Part shown: in pieces, positions 1 to 10,684 of the stretch | Layout: every line of letters begins with the position of its first letter | Position numbering within the stretch: position 1 is the stretch's first letter | Assembly: GCA_965112735.1 (NCBI GenBank) | Contig: OZ218961.1 | Location: 1,178,001 to 1,242,000, forward strand | Length of the DNA stretch: 64,000 nt | From: Phaeosaccion multiseriatum | Lineage: Eukaryota; Ochrophyta, other classes | Direction of reading: 5' to 3' | Program-made: the position numbers and the translations under genes | The notes under the pieces: generated by a model | The model's input: the letters and a program-made list of their open reading frames with translations, nothing else | The model's database searches: none | What the model was told of the DNA's origin: nothing

Positions 1-782
1 AGAGAGATCGAGAGAGAGAGAGAGATCGAGAGAGACAGGCAAAGCGATAGATCGAGAGAGAGACAGGCAAAGAGATAGATCGAGAGAGAGAGAGATCGAG
101 AGAGAGAGAGAGGCAAAGAGATAGATAGAGAGAGATCGAGAGAGAGACAGGCAAAGAGATAGATCGAGAGAGAGAGATCGAGAGAGAGACAGGCAAAGAG
201 ATAGATCGAGAGAGAGAGATCGAGAGAGAGACAGGCAAAGAGATAGATCGAGAGAGAGACAGGCAAAGAGATAGATCGAGAGAGAGAGATCGAGAGAGAG
301 AGAGATCGAGAGAGAGACAGGCAAAGAGATAGATCGAGAGAGAGACAGGCAAAGAGATAGATCGAGAGAGAGATAGATCGAGAGAGAGAGATCGAGAGAG
401 AGACAGGCAAAGAGATAGATCGAGAGAGAGACAGGCAAAGAGATAGATCGAGAGAGAGAGAGATCGAGAGAGAGAGAGATCGAGAGAGAGACAGGCAAAG
501 AGATAGATCGAGAGAGAGACAGGCAAAGAGATAGATCGAGAGAGAGAGAGATCGAGAGAGAGAGAGATCGAGAGAGACAGGCAAAGCGATAGATCGAGAG
601 AGAGACAGGCAAAGAGATAGATCGAGAGAGAGAGAGATCGAGAGAGAGAGAGAGGCAAAGAGATAGATAGAGAGAGAGAGATCGAGAGAGAGAGAGAGGC
701 AAAGAGATAGATCGAGAGAGAGAGAGAGGCAAAGAGATCGACAGAGAGACAGGTGAAGAGATAGATCGAGAGAGAGGGAGAG
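1..782. repeat. GA-rich satellite (GATCGAGAGAGAGACAGGCAA family)
   Basis: Irregular tandem array of GAGAGA blocks alternating with the segments GACAGGCAAAGAGATAGATC and GATCGAGAGAGA. It begins at the window edge, directly after the last visible PRP16 exon on the minus strand, so it probably fills the next PRP16 intron. No open frame of interest is seen. Confidence 0.9.
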
Positions 783-856
783 AGAGAATGGGGTCGAGAG
801 GGAGAGAGAGGTGGCTCTTGGCTTGTAGTGTCCCGAGGGCCCTGCCCCGCACCCAC

Positions 857-3800
857 CTCTCATCCTCCTCGGCAGTGAACTCGAGAGACACCTCTCCCCT
901 GGTGGCCACCCCACTCGTGAGCATTCGGTTGTCTTCCCAAGCCTGCTGGTCAGCATTGAGCTGCGAAGCTCGGGCGCTGCGACCGGCGATCTTGCCGTCC
1001 CCACGGGCGCGTTGCCTTGAGTACACATTTGTTTGATGTTGATTGGCATTGAAATGAAATGGATTGACGTTGATTGATATTCATTGAGTCGGAAAGGGAA
1101 AGGAGGAAGGGGTTAAGTCTATGGAGCGGTCACTCCGGTTATGGCCCCAGTCAGTCAGTCAGTCAGTCAGTCTGGCACGCAGACAGGCGTATGGGCAAGC
1201 ATATGGACGTATGGGTATATGGGCAGGCATATGGGCAGGCATGTGGGCAAGCATATGGGCGTATGGGTATATGGGCAGGCATATGGGCAGGCATGTGGGC
1301 AAGCATATGGGCCATCCGTACCTGGCCATTTCTGCTTCTTTCGCCTTGAACTTTTCTTCGTCTCCGAGGAATGGCCCCCCGTTGGCCTTCAGCTCCTTCA
1401 CAAATGGCAAATAGTACAACCAACACAGACAGATGGCAGCAGAGGGAGAGAGACACAGAGAAGGGGAGGGGTAGAGAGAAAGGAGGAGGGGGGGGGGGGG
1501 GGGGATAGCGAGAGCCAGAGAGAGAGGGAGAGAGAGGTCAGCAACCACCGTAAAGGGGGGTATAAGGAGCCTAGCTCCTCCCTCCCTCCGTCCCTCCCTT
1601 CCTCTCCCTCTCCTCCTCCTCCTCCCCTCTTCACGCACCTCCATGTCAACAACGGCCCCCCCTTCGTCCTGCAGATAAAAGTCGCGATCAAAGTCCTCAT
1701 CGAGTAAGTCCCTCGTCCTCCTTTGATCCTCCCTCGACACACGATGGCCACCACCACCGCCGCCACCTCCGCCATTGGCTGCCATCCTCGTGCTTGTCGT
1801 GTTTCCGCGTTGGTGTGTGACGCTGGAGGTTCCTCCCACTCTCCTGGCGCTCCTATCGGCAAGACTCACCGCCCCTGGTGTCTCTCTGGCCCACTCATCC
1901 TCATCCATCCCTGCCTCTGACATTGGTGTTTGCACCTCCCCTCCTCCTCTACTGCCTCTTCCTCCTGCTCCTCCTCCTCCCCCTCCCCTGCTGACCATCG
2001 GACTGGGCATGGGGCTGGGCAGCGGCGTTTGGCTGTTGAGTCTCTCGGGCTCGTCCCACTCGTCGGTGTCCATGCCGACCCCACTCCTGCTTGGGGTACT
2101 CGGTATTGGGGGCGCTGTACCCCAACTACTCCCACCACCACCACCCGGACCGTTACGTTTTGCTGCCCTTCTGCTGCCATCGCCGCTATTGTGGTATCTC
2201 TGGTTGGGGTCTCTACTCACGCTATCCCACCGACTACTTCTACTTGTACTTGTACTTCTATTGCCATCTTCGCCTCGACTGCTGCTACTGCTGCTCCTGT
2301 TGCTGCTCTCTCGGCGATCCCCTCTACCGCTTCTACTGGCACTGCTGGTGCTTGTTGACTCCCGTCTATCCCCATCCTCCCCATCCCTCCTGTCCCTTCC
2401 TCTGCCCGGCTCGCGGTCGTGCTCCGCCCCTCCTCGCCTCTCCTTCCTGTCTCTCTCGTCTTCTCCCTTGCTCCTGCTCCTCTCTCCTCCTCCCCCTCCT
2501 CCTCCTCTGTCACGCCTCCCTCGTTCCCTGCTGCCGCTCCTGCTTCTGCTTCTCCTTCTCCGACTCTTCTCCCGCCCCCCATCCCGTCCTCTCCTCCCCC
2601 CCTCACTCCCCTCCCCCTCTTCCTCCCCTCTTCTCCCCCTCTCTTCTACCTCCAGTCCCCGCTTCTTCCTCCTCCTCTCCTTATCCTCCATCCTCCGCCT
2701 CACTTCAGGGTCCACACCCCCCGGGTGACTTGGTGTGTCCGGCTCTATCCGGCTTTTGCGAAATTTGCGCTTGTCCCCCTTCATTATGTCCTCTCCTCCT
2801 CCTCCTCCTCCTCCTCCTCCTCCTCCTCCGTCTCTCCTTCCTAGCCCAAGTGTGCTCTCATCGAACCCGTCGTCATCAAATGAAAGTCCGCCCTTTGTCT
2901 TTGAAAGCTGCTCCCCTCGCTCGGCTCTCTTGGCCGCTGCAAGCTTGTCGAGACCGAGCAGACTCGCTCCCCTCCCTGGGGCTGCTGTATCACCAACTGC
3001 TGCTCCTTCTTTCTTGCCTCCCGGGGCTTGGAACTTGTGTTTGTGCATCAATCCGCCACGAAGGACCTTGCTGCTGCTGCGCTTACCGCCCCCCATCTGT
3101 AGAGGACAGAGGAGGAGGAGGAGGAGGAGGAGGGGGAGGAGGAGGAGGAGGAGGAGGAGGAGGAGGAGGAGGAGGAGGCGGGAGAGGAGGAGGAAGGGGA
3201 GGAGGAGGAAGAGGAGGAGAAAGTTGGGGGAGGAGGAGGAGGAGGAGGAGGAGGAGGAGGAGGAGGAGGAGGAGGAGGAGAGGAAGTAAGAAGAGCAAAA
3301 ACGCACACAGACAGACACATACGACGAAGAGAGAGGGTTGGACGAGCAAAGCGTTAGTACGCACGTAAGTGCACATCTCTCGTCCCTCACCTCGTACTCA
3401 TAAAGTACACATACGCACACATACACATACGCATATACGTGCACACGGAATGTCTCCCCCTCACCTCCAACTGCTCTGCGGGCCCGAACATGCCCCCCCC
3501 CACGTCGCTGTCTCTGTCCTCTCCATTGCTGCCGTGTGAGTGGCGGTGCAGCTTGTCCGCAGCGGCGGCATTGAGCTGTACTACTGTGCCGCGGTACTTG
3601 AGTACGACTTTTCGGTACACCTGAGGGAGAGAGGGGGCGAGAGGTGGAGAAGGAGAGGAGAAGGGAGGCAGAGGTAGAGAGAGAGAGGGAGAGGGAGAGG
3701 AAGAGAGAGAGAGGGGGGGGGAGAGAGAGGAAGAGAGAGACCGAGAGAGAGAGGGGAGGAGGCGGAGGAGGGAGGAGAGAGAGAGGGAGGGGACGGAGAG

Positions 3801-4251
3801 ACACACAGAGAGGGAGAAGGATAGAGCGAGAGAGGGGAGAGGGGTGGGTGAACAAGGAGAAGCGGAGTAGGAGGATGGGCGGGTGGGCAAGGGAAAGGCT
3901 TGGTCAATAGCTTACCCTACGCGCTCCCAATCCCTCCCGCCATCACGTTTTCTCTCCTTTGTAAAGGCCCTCTTCCGCTCCTTAGCATACCTCGGCCAGA
4001 ACAGCTTCGCTGACGTTTCCGAACTCCCTGGCTCCCTCTTGGAAGATTTGAAGCCCCTCTCTGTCCCCTTTTCCACCTCCGTCCTTGTGCTCCCGTTCGG
4101 CCTCCGCGAGGCTCTCCAGACCCACTTTGATAAAGCTCCTTCCCAGGGTGCGATTCACGGCCTCGAGCCCCAGGCCTCTTGCCACCTCCGTCGCCACATC
4201 CGCCACAAGGGAAGGGTCATTGTGAACACGCTCTGCTGCTATCTTCTCCAT
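857..4251 (-). CDS. PRP16: Spliceosomal ATP-dependent RNA helicase PRP16/DHX38, N-terminal part (partial)
   Basis: Five minus-strand exons join in frame: 4251-3991, 3620-3465, 3096-1639, 1395-1322 and 1015-857, with donors and acceptors GT/AG throughout. PRP16 is the DEAH-box helicase that remodels the spliceosome for the second splicing step in the nucleus. The call rests on its N-terminal signature: SLLGLDKLAAAKR, then RIEPDTPSHPGGVDPEVRRR, a long RS/RE/RD-rich low-complexity stretch, TPLPSPMPSP with acidic DEW motifs, DRDFYLQDEGG, FLGDEEKFKAKEAEMA, and SQLNADQQAWEDNRMLTSG. The order matches DHX38/plant PRP16. The helicase core is not present; it must lie beyond position 1, after an intron filled by the GA satellite. 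The start at 4251 (MEKIAAERV) was chosen because the next exon joins in phase 0; an upstream in-frame ATG at 4332 is possible. Codons around 2985-3003 include the dispersed motif reading AVGDTA. Identity is secure; the first exon is less so. Confidence 0.88.
1016..1321. repeat. PRP16 intron 4 with GTCA and ATGGGCAGGCAT repeats
   Basis: The intron between the last two visible PRP16 exons contains (CAGT)n at 1147-1170 and a degenerate 12-16-bp tandem repeat built from GCATATGGGCAG and GTATGGGTATATGGGC at 1187-1310. Several open frames here are only repeat translations. Confidence 0.8.
3104..3292. repeat. (GGA)n tract in PRP16 intron 2
   Basis: About 180 bp of nearly pure GGA/GAG triplets on + (poly-Ser/Pro/Leu frames on -), inside the PRP16 intron 3464-3097, directly beside the acceptor of the large third exon. 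Open frames across it are not evidence of coding. Confidence 0.85.
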
Positions 4252-5597
4252 CGTAACCTTCCTTCCAGCGCGCCTGTGGGATCTATCCCAACTGTCAAGG
4301 CGGGTCTGAGTTAAAAACCCGCCACTACTCACGCTTAGCCAATCGAACCCCCCTCCCCTGCCTCTTCTCCTTTTCCCCTGCTCCTCTGCCGCTCCTCTCT
4401 ACACCCTCCTTGGTTATCGAGGATCCTTGAATCCTGGGGAAGGGGGGAGGAGAGGAGAGGGCCCATGAGCTTAAACTGGATTGTCAAGGGGCGACTAGCC
4501 CGTCTGAGATGAGATGAATATCAAGCTCGTCCCACAGAGAGGATAAGGATGGTGTATTGCTGTCCTGTCTCGATGTCCAGGGAAGACAGGGAATTGAAGC
4601 AATACTAGAAGCAACTATGGGTGAGCCTGGGAGGAGGCCAACAGCTCTTCCCAGGAAGAAGCTGGACTTCCCTTCGAAAGGGAGGCTGCCTAACTTTCAC
4701 GCATTGATCGATAGTGAGCGCGGAGGAGAAGGAGGGAGAGGAGGACGGGAGGAAGGCGGCAATGGATGTGGCTGCTGGTGCTCTCGGAGGACAAGTTGTC
4801 GGTGCTGTGTGCGCTCTGCTGTCGCTGATAATGACAGCCGGATAGGGCTTCACCACTCCCTCAGCGGTGAGTCCTCGGCCGCTCCGCTTTGTTTGTTATT
4901 AAATTCGTGCTTTACCCACAGACTCATGCTTTCCTGGCTCAGCTACCGGCTCCTGTTCCCACCCCAAGCCCTCAGCCCTTCACACGCCAGACCTCCTCCG
5001 TCTCCCGCTTGCTTTCCTTCTCCCTTCCTTCCTACACCGCCGTAGACCTCCCTCGTGGGAGCCACTCCCTCCTCCATCGCGCAGGGACGACTCGCTGCAC
5101 CCCACCACTCTCGGGAGGTGCGTGCTTTGCCATTCGCTGTCATGCCAACTGGGAGACCCTCTTCACTATAAGCGGCTTCGACCCGAGGTGAGCATTGATT
5201 CAATCCACTGGCTTCGGTTTGTCTCTCTGTCTCTTTGGTCTTTCTCTCCCTCTCTCTCTCCTTCTTTCCGTCTCTCCCTCTTTCTCTCTCTCCATCCCTC
5301 TTTCACGCTTCTTTGTCGCTGTGTCCCGTCCTTCCTCCTGGCCGAGAATGGAAGGAACGAGAGAGAGAGAGATATATATATATATATACACGCACGCACA
5401 CACACCGACAGACAGACAGACAGACAGACATAGAGAGAGAGAGGTAGACAGCTGGAGAAAGAGAGGCAGGGAGCAGTGGGGCGTGCTTTTTCAGCTGCCG
5501 CCCAGAGAACCCGTGCCCTGCTGCTCACTCTCCCACAATCGCTGCTCTTAACACCTCTGCCCCTGCCCCCCTCTCTCCCCCCTCCCCGTGTCCTCCG
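4252..5597 (+). other. Spacer with possible exons, unresolved
   Basis: Upstream of PRP16. An open + frame runs from the ATG at 4557. A strong donor (GTGAGT) at 4867 and an acceptor (TTTACCCACAG) ending at 4921 would bound a 55-nt intron. The following stretch, ending in GFDPR before GTGAGC at about 5187, looks exon-like. The phases of these pieces do not close as read, so I do not give a gene model. At 5225-5470 there are CT and GA runs, a (TA)n stretch and a (GACA)n stretch. A transcript could show whether this is the 5' part of the low-complexity ORF that follows. Confidence 0.3.
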
Positions 5598-7487
5598 TTG
5601 CCCCCTCTCATCCTGTCCCTCTCCCCGTGCCCCCCCCCCCCCACCCCCCTCCATGTCATCCCCTTTTGCTCCTTATCGGCGATCAGGCTGAGGCCTTACG
5701 TAAGTGTGCCGAGGGCTGATGAGACGGACGAGGAGGGTGACTGCAGCACCCTGTCGCCGCCGCCGGAGGCAACGAAGTGGGGTGGTGCAAGCCCACTTGG
5801 AAAGGGGCTTGGGAAGAAGGCGATGGGAGGAGAAGTGTTAGGGCTGTGGGCGCGTGCGTCTACTGCGGAGCAGGAGGGGGAGGGGGAGGAGGAAGAGGAG
5901 AAGGAGGAGGAGGAGGAGGAGGAGGAGGAGGAGGAGGAGGAGGAGGAGGAGGAGGGGCTGCTGCCGGAGGAGAGGGGGGTAGTCAAGGAGGCTCTGTTGA
6001 GTTTGGAGATGGAGAGGATACGAAAGGCAGTCAGGCGGCAAGCAGAGCAGCTGAGGAGTATGTCGGCCTGTCGTGGGATGGAGGAGAGAATGGCTCAAAG
6101 AAGGAGGACGGAGGGAGGAAGGCAGCAGAAGGGGGAGAAGAAGAAGGGAGGAGAGGGGGGAGGAGGAGGACCACCAGCAGCGGCAGCAGGAGCAGGAGGA
6201 GGAGGAGGAGGAGGAGGAGGAGGAGGAGGAGGAGGAGGAGGAGGAGGAGGGGAGACAGTTGAGGAGATGGAGGAAGAGAATGGGGGGACGAAGGCACCAC
6301 GTGTACATGCTGATAAGCACACCCACACACGCACACACACTCCTGTCCCATGTGCCTCTAACTGCACACCTATGGAGGCCCACAGAGTCGACTCCAAGGC
6401 GAAGAATGCCAAGGAAAATGACAGGGGCATTCATAGAGGGCGGCGTCAGGAGGAGCAGCAGGAGCGGTGGCAACGTGTGGGGACAGAGGAGGGCGGGGCG
6501 GCACGGTGGAGGGAGGGGCGGGAGGGGCGCCCGGGAGGGTTGCGGGGGTTGCAGGGGTTCACAGGGGAGCAACGAGAGGAGGAGGAGGAGGAGGAGGAGG
6601 AGGAGGAGGAGGAGGAGGAGGAGGAGGAAAGGGGTGGGATACGCAAGAACAGGGAGCAGGGAGAAAGAATTCGCAAGGGAGGGAACGCTGCCGGTGCTGC
6701 AGCAGTTGGTGATACAGCAGCAGGGCGAGGATGTGTGAGTACTTGTACAGGAGAGACGTCGCTTAGACATGCGACAGAGCCCGGGCTGGGGGGTGGTGGG
6801 GAGGGGGGAGAGGGACATCAGATGGACGGGGGGCAGTGTAACGCCTCAGCAGCGGCGGAGGTGGAGGAGGGTGGAAGGATGTTTGAGTTTGAGTTGGGGT
6901 GTGGAGAAGGGAGCAGCAGCAGCAGCAGCAGCAGAAGCAGGGGTTCTGGGGGTAGAGGCATGAGGGAGGGCGAGGGAGGGGGTAGAAAGAAGGTGAAGAA
7001 GAAGATGATGATGAAGAAGAAGAAGATTGTGAAGGTGGTGAATAGGGGGAAGAAGGAGGGGAAGGTGGGGGGGGAGGAGCAGGACAGGAAGGAAGAGGAA
7101 ATGAGTAAGGGGAAGATGAGAAAGAAGGAGGAGAAGGGGAAGATGGAGAAGAAGGGGAAGATGGAGAAGAAGGGGACGAAGAAGAAGATGGGCAGGATGG
7201 AGAAGGAGAAAGGCAAGGGGAAGACCAAAAGGCCCTGCGCCAAGAGGAGGCCGACGACGAGAAGCTCTCCTCCTCCTCCTCCTCCCCGTCCTCCTCCTCC
7301 TCCTCCTCCTCCTCCTCGTCCTCCCTGGAGGATGACAATGAGGACGGTAACGACAACAATGACAATGAGGACGACGACGAGGAGGAGGGCTGCAGCTGCG
7401 GCTACTGCTACTGCTACTGCTGCTGCTGCTACGGCGGTGGCTAGGAGAAGGGGCAGGCGCAGGCAGCCTTGCTCAGCAGAGGATTGA
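5598..7487 (+). CDS. Doubtful low-complexity protein (acidic, Gly-rich, Lys-rich blocks)
   Basis: A + frame stays open for about 629 codons but most of it is low-complexity: a Glu run (5880-5955), a Gly/Ala block (6165-6250), a second Glu run (6580-6630), a Lys/Met/Glu-rich block (6980-7240) and a Pro/Thr/Ala tail. Pieces that look like ordinary protein are ETDEEGDCSTLSPPPEATKW near the start and a helical segment, KEALLSLEMERIRKAVRRQ. The dispersed motif appears in frame as AVGDTA at 6703-6720. A consensus donor GTAAGT occurs at 5699, so the true gene may be spliced differently. Near 7260-7440 another frame gives a Ser-run plus a strongly acidic, Cys-rich tail that is at least as plausible. 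No family is recognised. Confidence 0.28.
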   Translation: MPPLILSLSPCPPPPTPLHVIPFCSLSAIRLRPYVSVPRADETDEEGDCSTLSPPPEATKWGGASPLGKGLGKKAMGGEVLGLWARASTAEQEGEGEEEEEKEEEEEEEEEEEEEEEEEGLLPEERGVVKEALLSLEMERIRKAVRRQAEQLRSMSACRGMEERMAQRRRTEGGRQQKGEKKKGGEGGGGGPPAAAAGAGGGGGGGGGGGGGGGGGGGETVEEMEEENGGTKAPRVHADKHTHTRTHTPVPCASNCTPMEAHRVDSKAKNAKENDRGIHRGRRQEEQQERWQRVGTEEGGAARWREGREGRPGGLRGLQGFTGEQREEEEEEEEEEEEEEEEEERGGIRKNREQGERIRKGGNAAGAAAVGDTAAGRGCVSTCTGETSLRHATEPGLGGGGEGGEGHQMDGGQCNASAAAEVEEGGRMFEFELGCGEGSSSSSSSRSRGSGGRGMREGEGGGRKKVKKKMMMKKKKIVKVVNRGKKEGKVGGEEQDRKEEEMSKGKMRKKEEKGKMEKKGKMEKKGTKKKMGRMEKEKGKGKTKRPCAKRRPTTRSSPPPPPPRPPPPPPPPPRPPWRMTMRTVTTTMTMRTTTRRRAAAAATATATAAAATAVARRRGRRRQPCSAED

Positions 7488-7869
7488 CTAATCGGCTGAT
7501 TGGTTGGATTTGTATTTAGTGTATATATGTGTGAGGAGTGAGGAGGTGTAAGAGGGGAGGGAGCTCACCCACCCCAACGTCACCAACGGAGAAGTAAGGT
7601 GTCGAAGATCTATCGAAGAGAGAGACGAAGAAATTTGAAAAAACATCAGTCCGTAATTAAGTCAAGGAAGGGATGGACGGCGGGGCGGCCCGCGGCCTTC
7701 CCCCCGCTATTTCCCCATCCTCCATCCCCCGTGAGCATTGTGAGCCCCCCAGAAACAACTTCCCTTCCAACCCCTCGCCCTACCTTCCCCGCTCTCTGCT
7801 TGTTTGGGTGAGTCTTCCTTCGACAGAGGAATTTATTCGGTGAACAGGCGGAGAGAGAAGAAGAAAGAC

Positions 7870-9695
7870 ATGGAGGCGGGAAAGAGACGAGCAGCAGCCG
7901 AGACCACCTTCCCGCCTGGTGCTTCAAAGCAGCGCTCAGAAGGTGCCAATGACTGGGATGGAGTGGAGGTGCTGACTCTCTTGGCTGCCAATGTGGGCTC
8001 CCGCAAGAGTCTGTGGGGCCTGTGCAGAGAGGTGAATGCAGTAGCGGGGAGGCGACTTGTTCTACACAAAGACGTACCGAAAGCTGTGCAGGAGAGAATG
8101 CTACAGATGCTCGAGCATCGGCAACGGTTTGAGCTCGCGCAGTCGGAAGAAGGGGCATCATCTGCTCCTGACGAGGGGCAGAGCCAAGGCCTCCAGGAGG
8201 AACAGCAGGAGGGAGGATGTAACATCCGCCAGAGGAAATGGTTTCGGGTCAACGCTGTGAGCCTGGGTCTTTCCAGTCTGTCTTATCCCAGGCCATCTGA
8301 AGCGAAGAAGGCGGACATTGCCCTTGTTCAGGAAGGGCTGAGAGTGCTCCCTCCCTCGGTGAAGCACGTTCGCTTGGGAGATTAAATCAACTGTCGTGGC
8401 CTGCGTCTTCCTGATGGGCTGGAGAGTGTACATTTTGGAGAAGGGTTTTCCGAAGAGGTCAAACTTCCGCACGCCTTGAGAGAATTGAGCTTCCATCCTG
8501 AGTCCGAATACAATCATCCTTTGGATCTCCCCCCATCGCTGCGGAAGGTGTCGTTTGGGTGTGAGTACACACAGCAGACAGATTTCAGTCTGCTGGACGG
8601 GCTGGAGGAGCTGAAATTTCCACGTGACTCGTGGTTTGATCATCATCCATTAACCCTGCCTGCCTCTCTTCGGACTCTGCACCTGGGACGGCACTACACG
8701 CTGCCCCTATCGGATCTGCCGGACGGGCTGAAGGAGCTGAAATTTCCCGATGGCTCGAGGTTTGATCATCCATTGAGCCTTCCTGGCTCTCTTCGGACTC
8801 TGGAGCTGGGAGGGGAGTATCACCAGCCCCTATCGGATCTGCCGGACGGGTTGAAGGAGCTGAAATTTGCCTTTGGCACGGAGTTTAATCATCCGTTAAC
8901 CCTGCCCGCCTGTCTTCGGACTCTGCAGCTGGGAAAGTGTTACAGTCAGCCCCTATCGGATCTGCCGGACGGGCTCAAGGAGCTGAGATTTTGCCAATTG
9001 TCGAAGTTTGATCATCCGTTGATTCTCCCTGCCTCTCTTCGGACTCTGTGGTGCTGGGAAGGGAGTATAACCAGCCCCTATCGGATCTGCCGGACGGGCT
9101 GGAGGAGCTGAGATTTCCCTCCTATGGCTCGAGCTTTAATCATCCGTTCACCGTGCCTGCCTCTCTTCGGACTCTGCAGCTGGGAGAGGAGTATCACCAG
9201 CGCCTATCGGATCTGCCGGACGGGCTGAAGGAGCTGACATTTTCGGGTGGGTCGGAGTTTAATTATCCGTTAACCCTGCCTGCCTCTCTTCGGACGCTGG
9301 AGCTGGGAAGGGGGTATAACCAGCCCCTATCGGATCTGCCGGACGGGCTGAAGGAGCTGAAGTTTGCCTGGATGTCCGCGTTCAATCATCCATTGGCCCT
9401 GCCTGCCTCTCTTCGGACTCTGCAGCTGGGAAAGGAGTATAACCAGCCCCTATCGGATCTGCCGGACGGGCTGAAGGAGCTGACATTTGCCTATGGCTCG
9501 AGGTTTGATCATCCATTAACCCTGCCTGCCTGTCTTCGGACTCTGGAGCTGGGAATCCAGTATAACCAGCCCCTATCGGATCTGCCTGCAGGTCTGGAGC
9601 GACTCAGGGTTTTGGAGGGATGCCAGCTCCCTGGTCAGTGGCCCGAGGGCCTTCAAGTGGACTTCCTCGAAAGGCCTTGGAGTGAGGATTATTGA
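7870..9695 (+). pseudogene. FNIP-repeat (LRR-like) gene, copy A: broken
   Basis: Homologue of the intact genes at 14716 and 24355, sharing the start MEAGKRR, the LWGLCRE and PSVKHVRLGD segments and a C-terminal run of FNIP-type units. The units are about 41 residues long, with cores such as LPASLRTLELG, YNQPLSDLPDGLKEL and FNHPLTLP; eight are recognisable. Two lesions are visible. At 8383-8385 the codon after VKHVRLGD is TAA, where copy B has GAT. Near 9047-9051 an extra two bases (CTGTGGTG versus CTGGTG in the paralogues) shift the frame inside the fourth unit. The remaining frame resumes at 9048 and runs to the normal stop. FNIP repeats (PF05725) are known as protein-interaction repeats, for instance in Dictyostelium; no enzymatic role is implied. 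The 5' part resembles copy B and the last unit resembles copy C. Confidence 0.88.
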
Positions 9696-10684
9696 GTAGT
9701 AGGGTTTCTATCGCAGGAAGCGCGACGAATACGATCGTGAGGATGAGGGCTCCGAGGAGGAAGAGTACTAAAGTCAAGCGAGAGATGCTCATGGTGATGA
9801 AGACGAGTCGAGGAGATGAGGTGTAGCCCAGCTACGGTGTCAAGGAGTGGTAGCACTATATGGACCGGCGCTTTGGCGGGATTGGCGGAGTCTTGATGGA
9901 TGGATGTAACGAGCGCTCTGGGATCTGAAGAGGCCAAAGTTAGCGACGCAGAAGCGCTCTGGGCTGTGGCTGTGGCGTCCGAAAAGAAACGGCCCACAAA
10001 GGCGGTTATACAATGGTTACAGATTTGAGACAGCAAGTAACACACGCTACAGATATATAGCGTTATCGGCGGGGCTCGCAGTGAGAGACAAGAGGAGAGT
10101 CTGATCTAGCCACCTCCCATTGCAAATTCAAGTCAAGCTTGTGTGAAAAAGCGACTTGGGATATATAGAGTTCAAAGCATGTCGAAATTACAAAAGCGAA
10201 GGCAGCCAAGCCGTGCTTGCTCTGTTCGCTGCTCCCCCCTTCCTTGTTGGCTCGTTGCCATTCCCCCCATTACCCATCACTATCCATTCCTCTCATTACC
10301 CATCACTGTCCAGCTCAGCCTTCAGACTGGCTGCTCCTCGCCGGACTGTTTCTCACTGGACGGTTCCTGCTGTTAGGGCAGAAGCGAGGGCCCCACTCTC
10401 CCACTCACTCCTGCACTCACACACCGCCACCGCCACACACCCGCCGAATCCAGTCAATGGTCCCATACTCGCATATTCCCGCCATATTGAATAAATAGAC
10501 TCTCGCCTCGCCTCTGCTCCTTCTTTCCCCCCTCTCAAACCTCCTCCTCCTACTGGCGACAGCTCCTCACTACTGCTGCAATTACTCCGCTGCTTCTGCT
10601 GCTGCCGAGGCTCCCTCCTAACCCATACACCTACAGCTGCCCCATATACCTATCTACGGCTGCCCCCTCCCCTCCCTCCACCAC
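9696..10684. other. Conserved 3' flank of the FNIP genes, no assigned gene
   Basis: This ~1 kb recurs downstream of all three FNIP copies (also at 16408-17438 and 25942-26950). Just after the stop a second frame encodes a short acidic tail ending EDEGSEEEEY, preceded by a possible AG acceptor (TTTCTATCGCAG), so an alternative last exon is conceivable. The rest is pyrimidine-rich, with cytosine-rich blocks between the convergent FNIP and decarboxylase ends. Confidence 0.6.

Noticed and set aside
1159-3855. A single 898-codon minus-strand reading of PRP16
   Set aside because: The frame passes through introns; only 3096-1639 of it matches the family. The other exons lie in different frames bounded by GT/AG sites.
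9604-9792. Small hydrophobic minus-strand ORF (MSMSRLTLVLFLLGALILT), repeated at 16217 and 25850
   Set aside because: It is antisense to the FNIP 3' end and is conserved only because the three units are recent duplicates; no independent support for a membrane microprotein.
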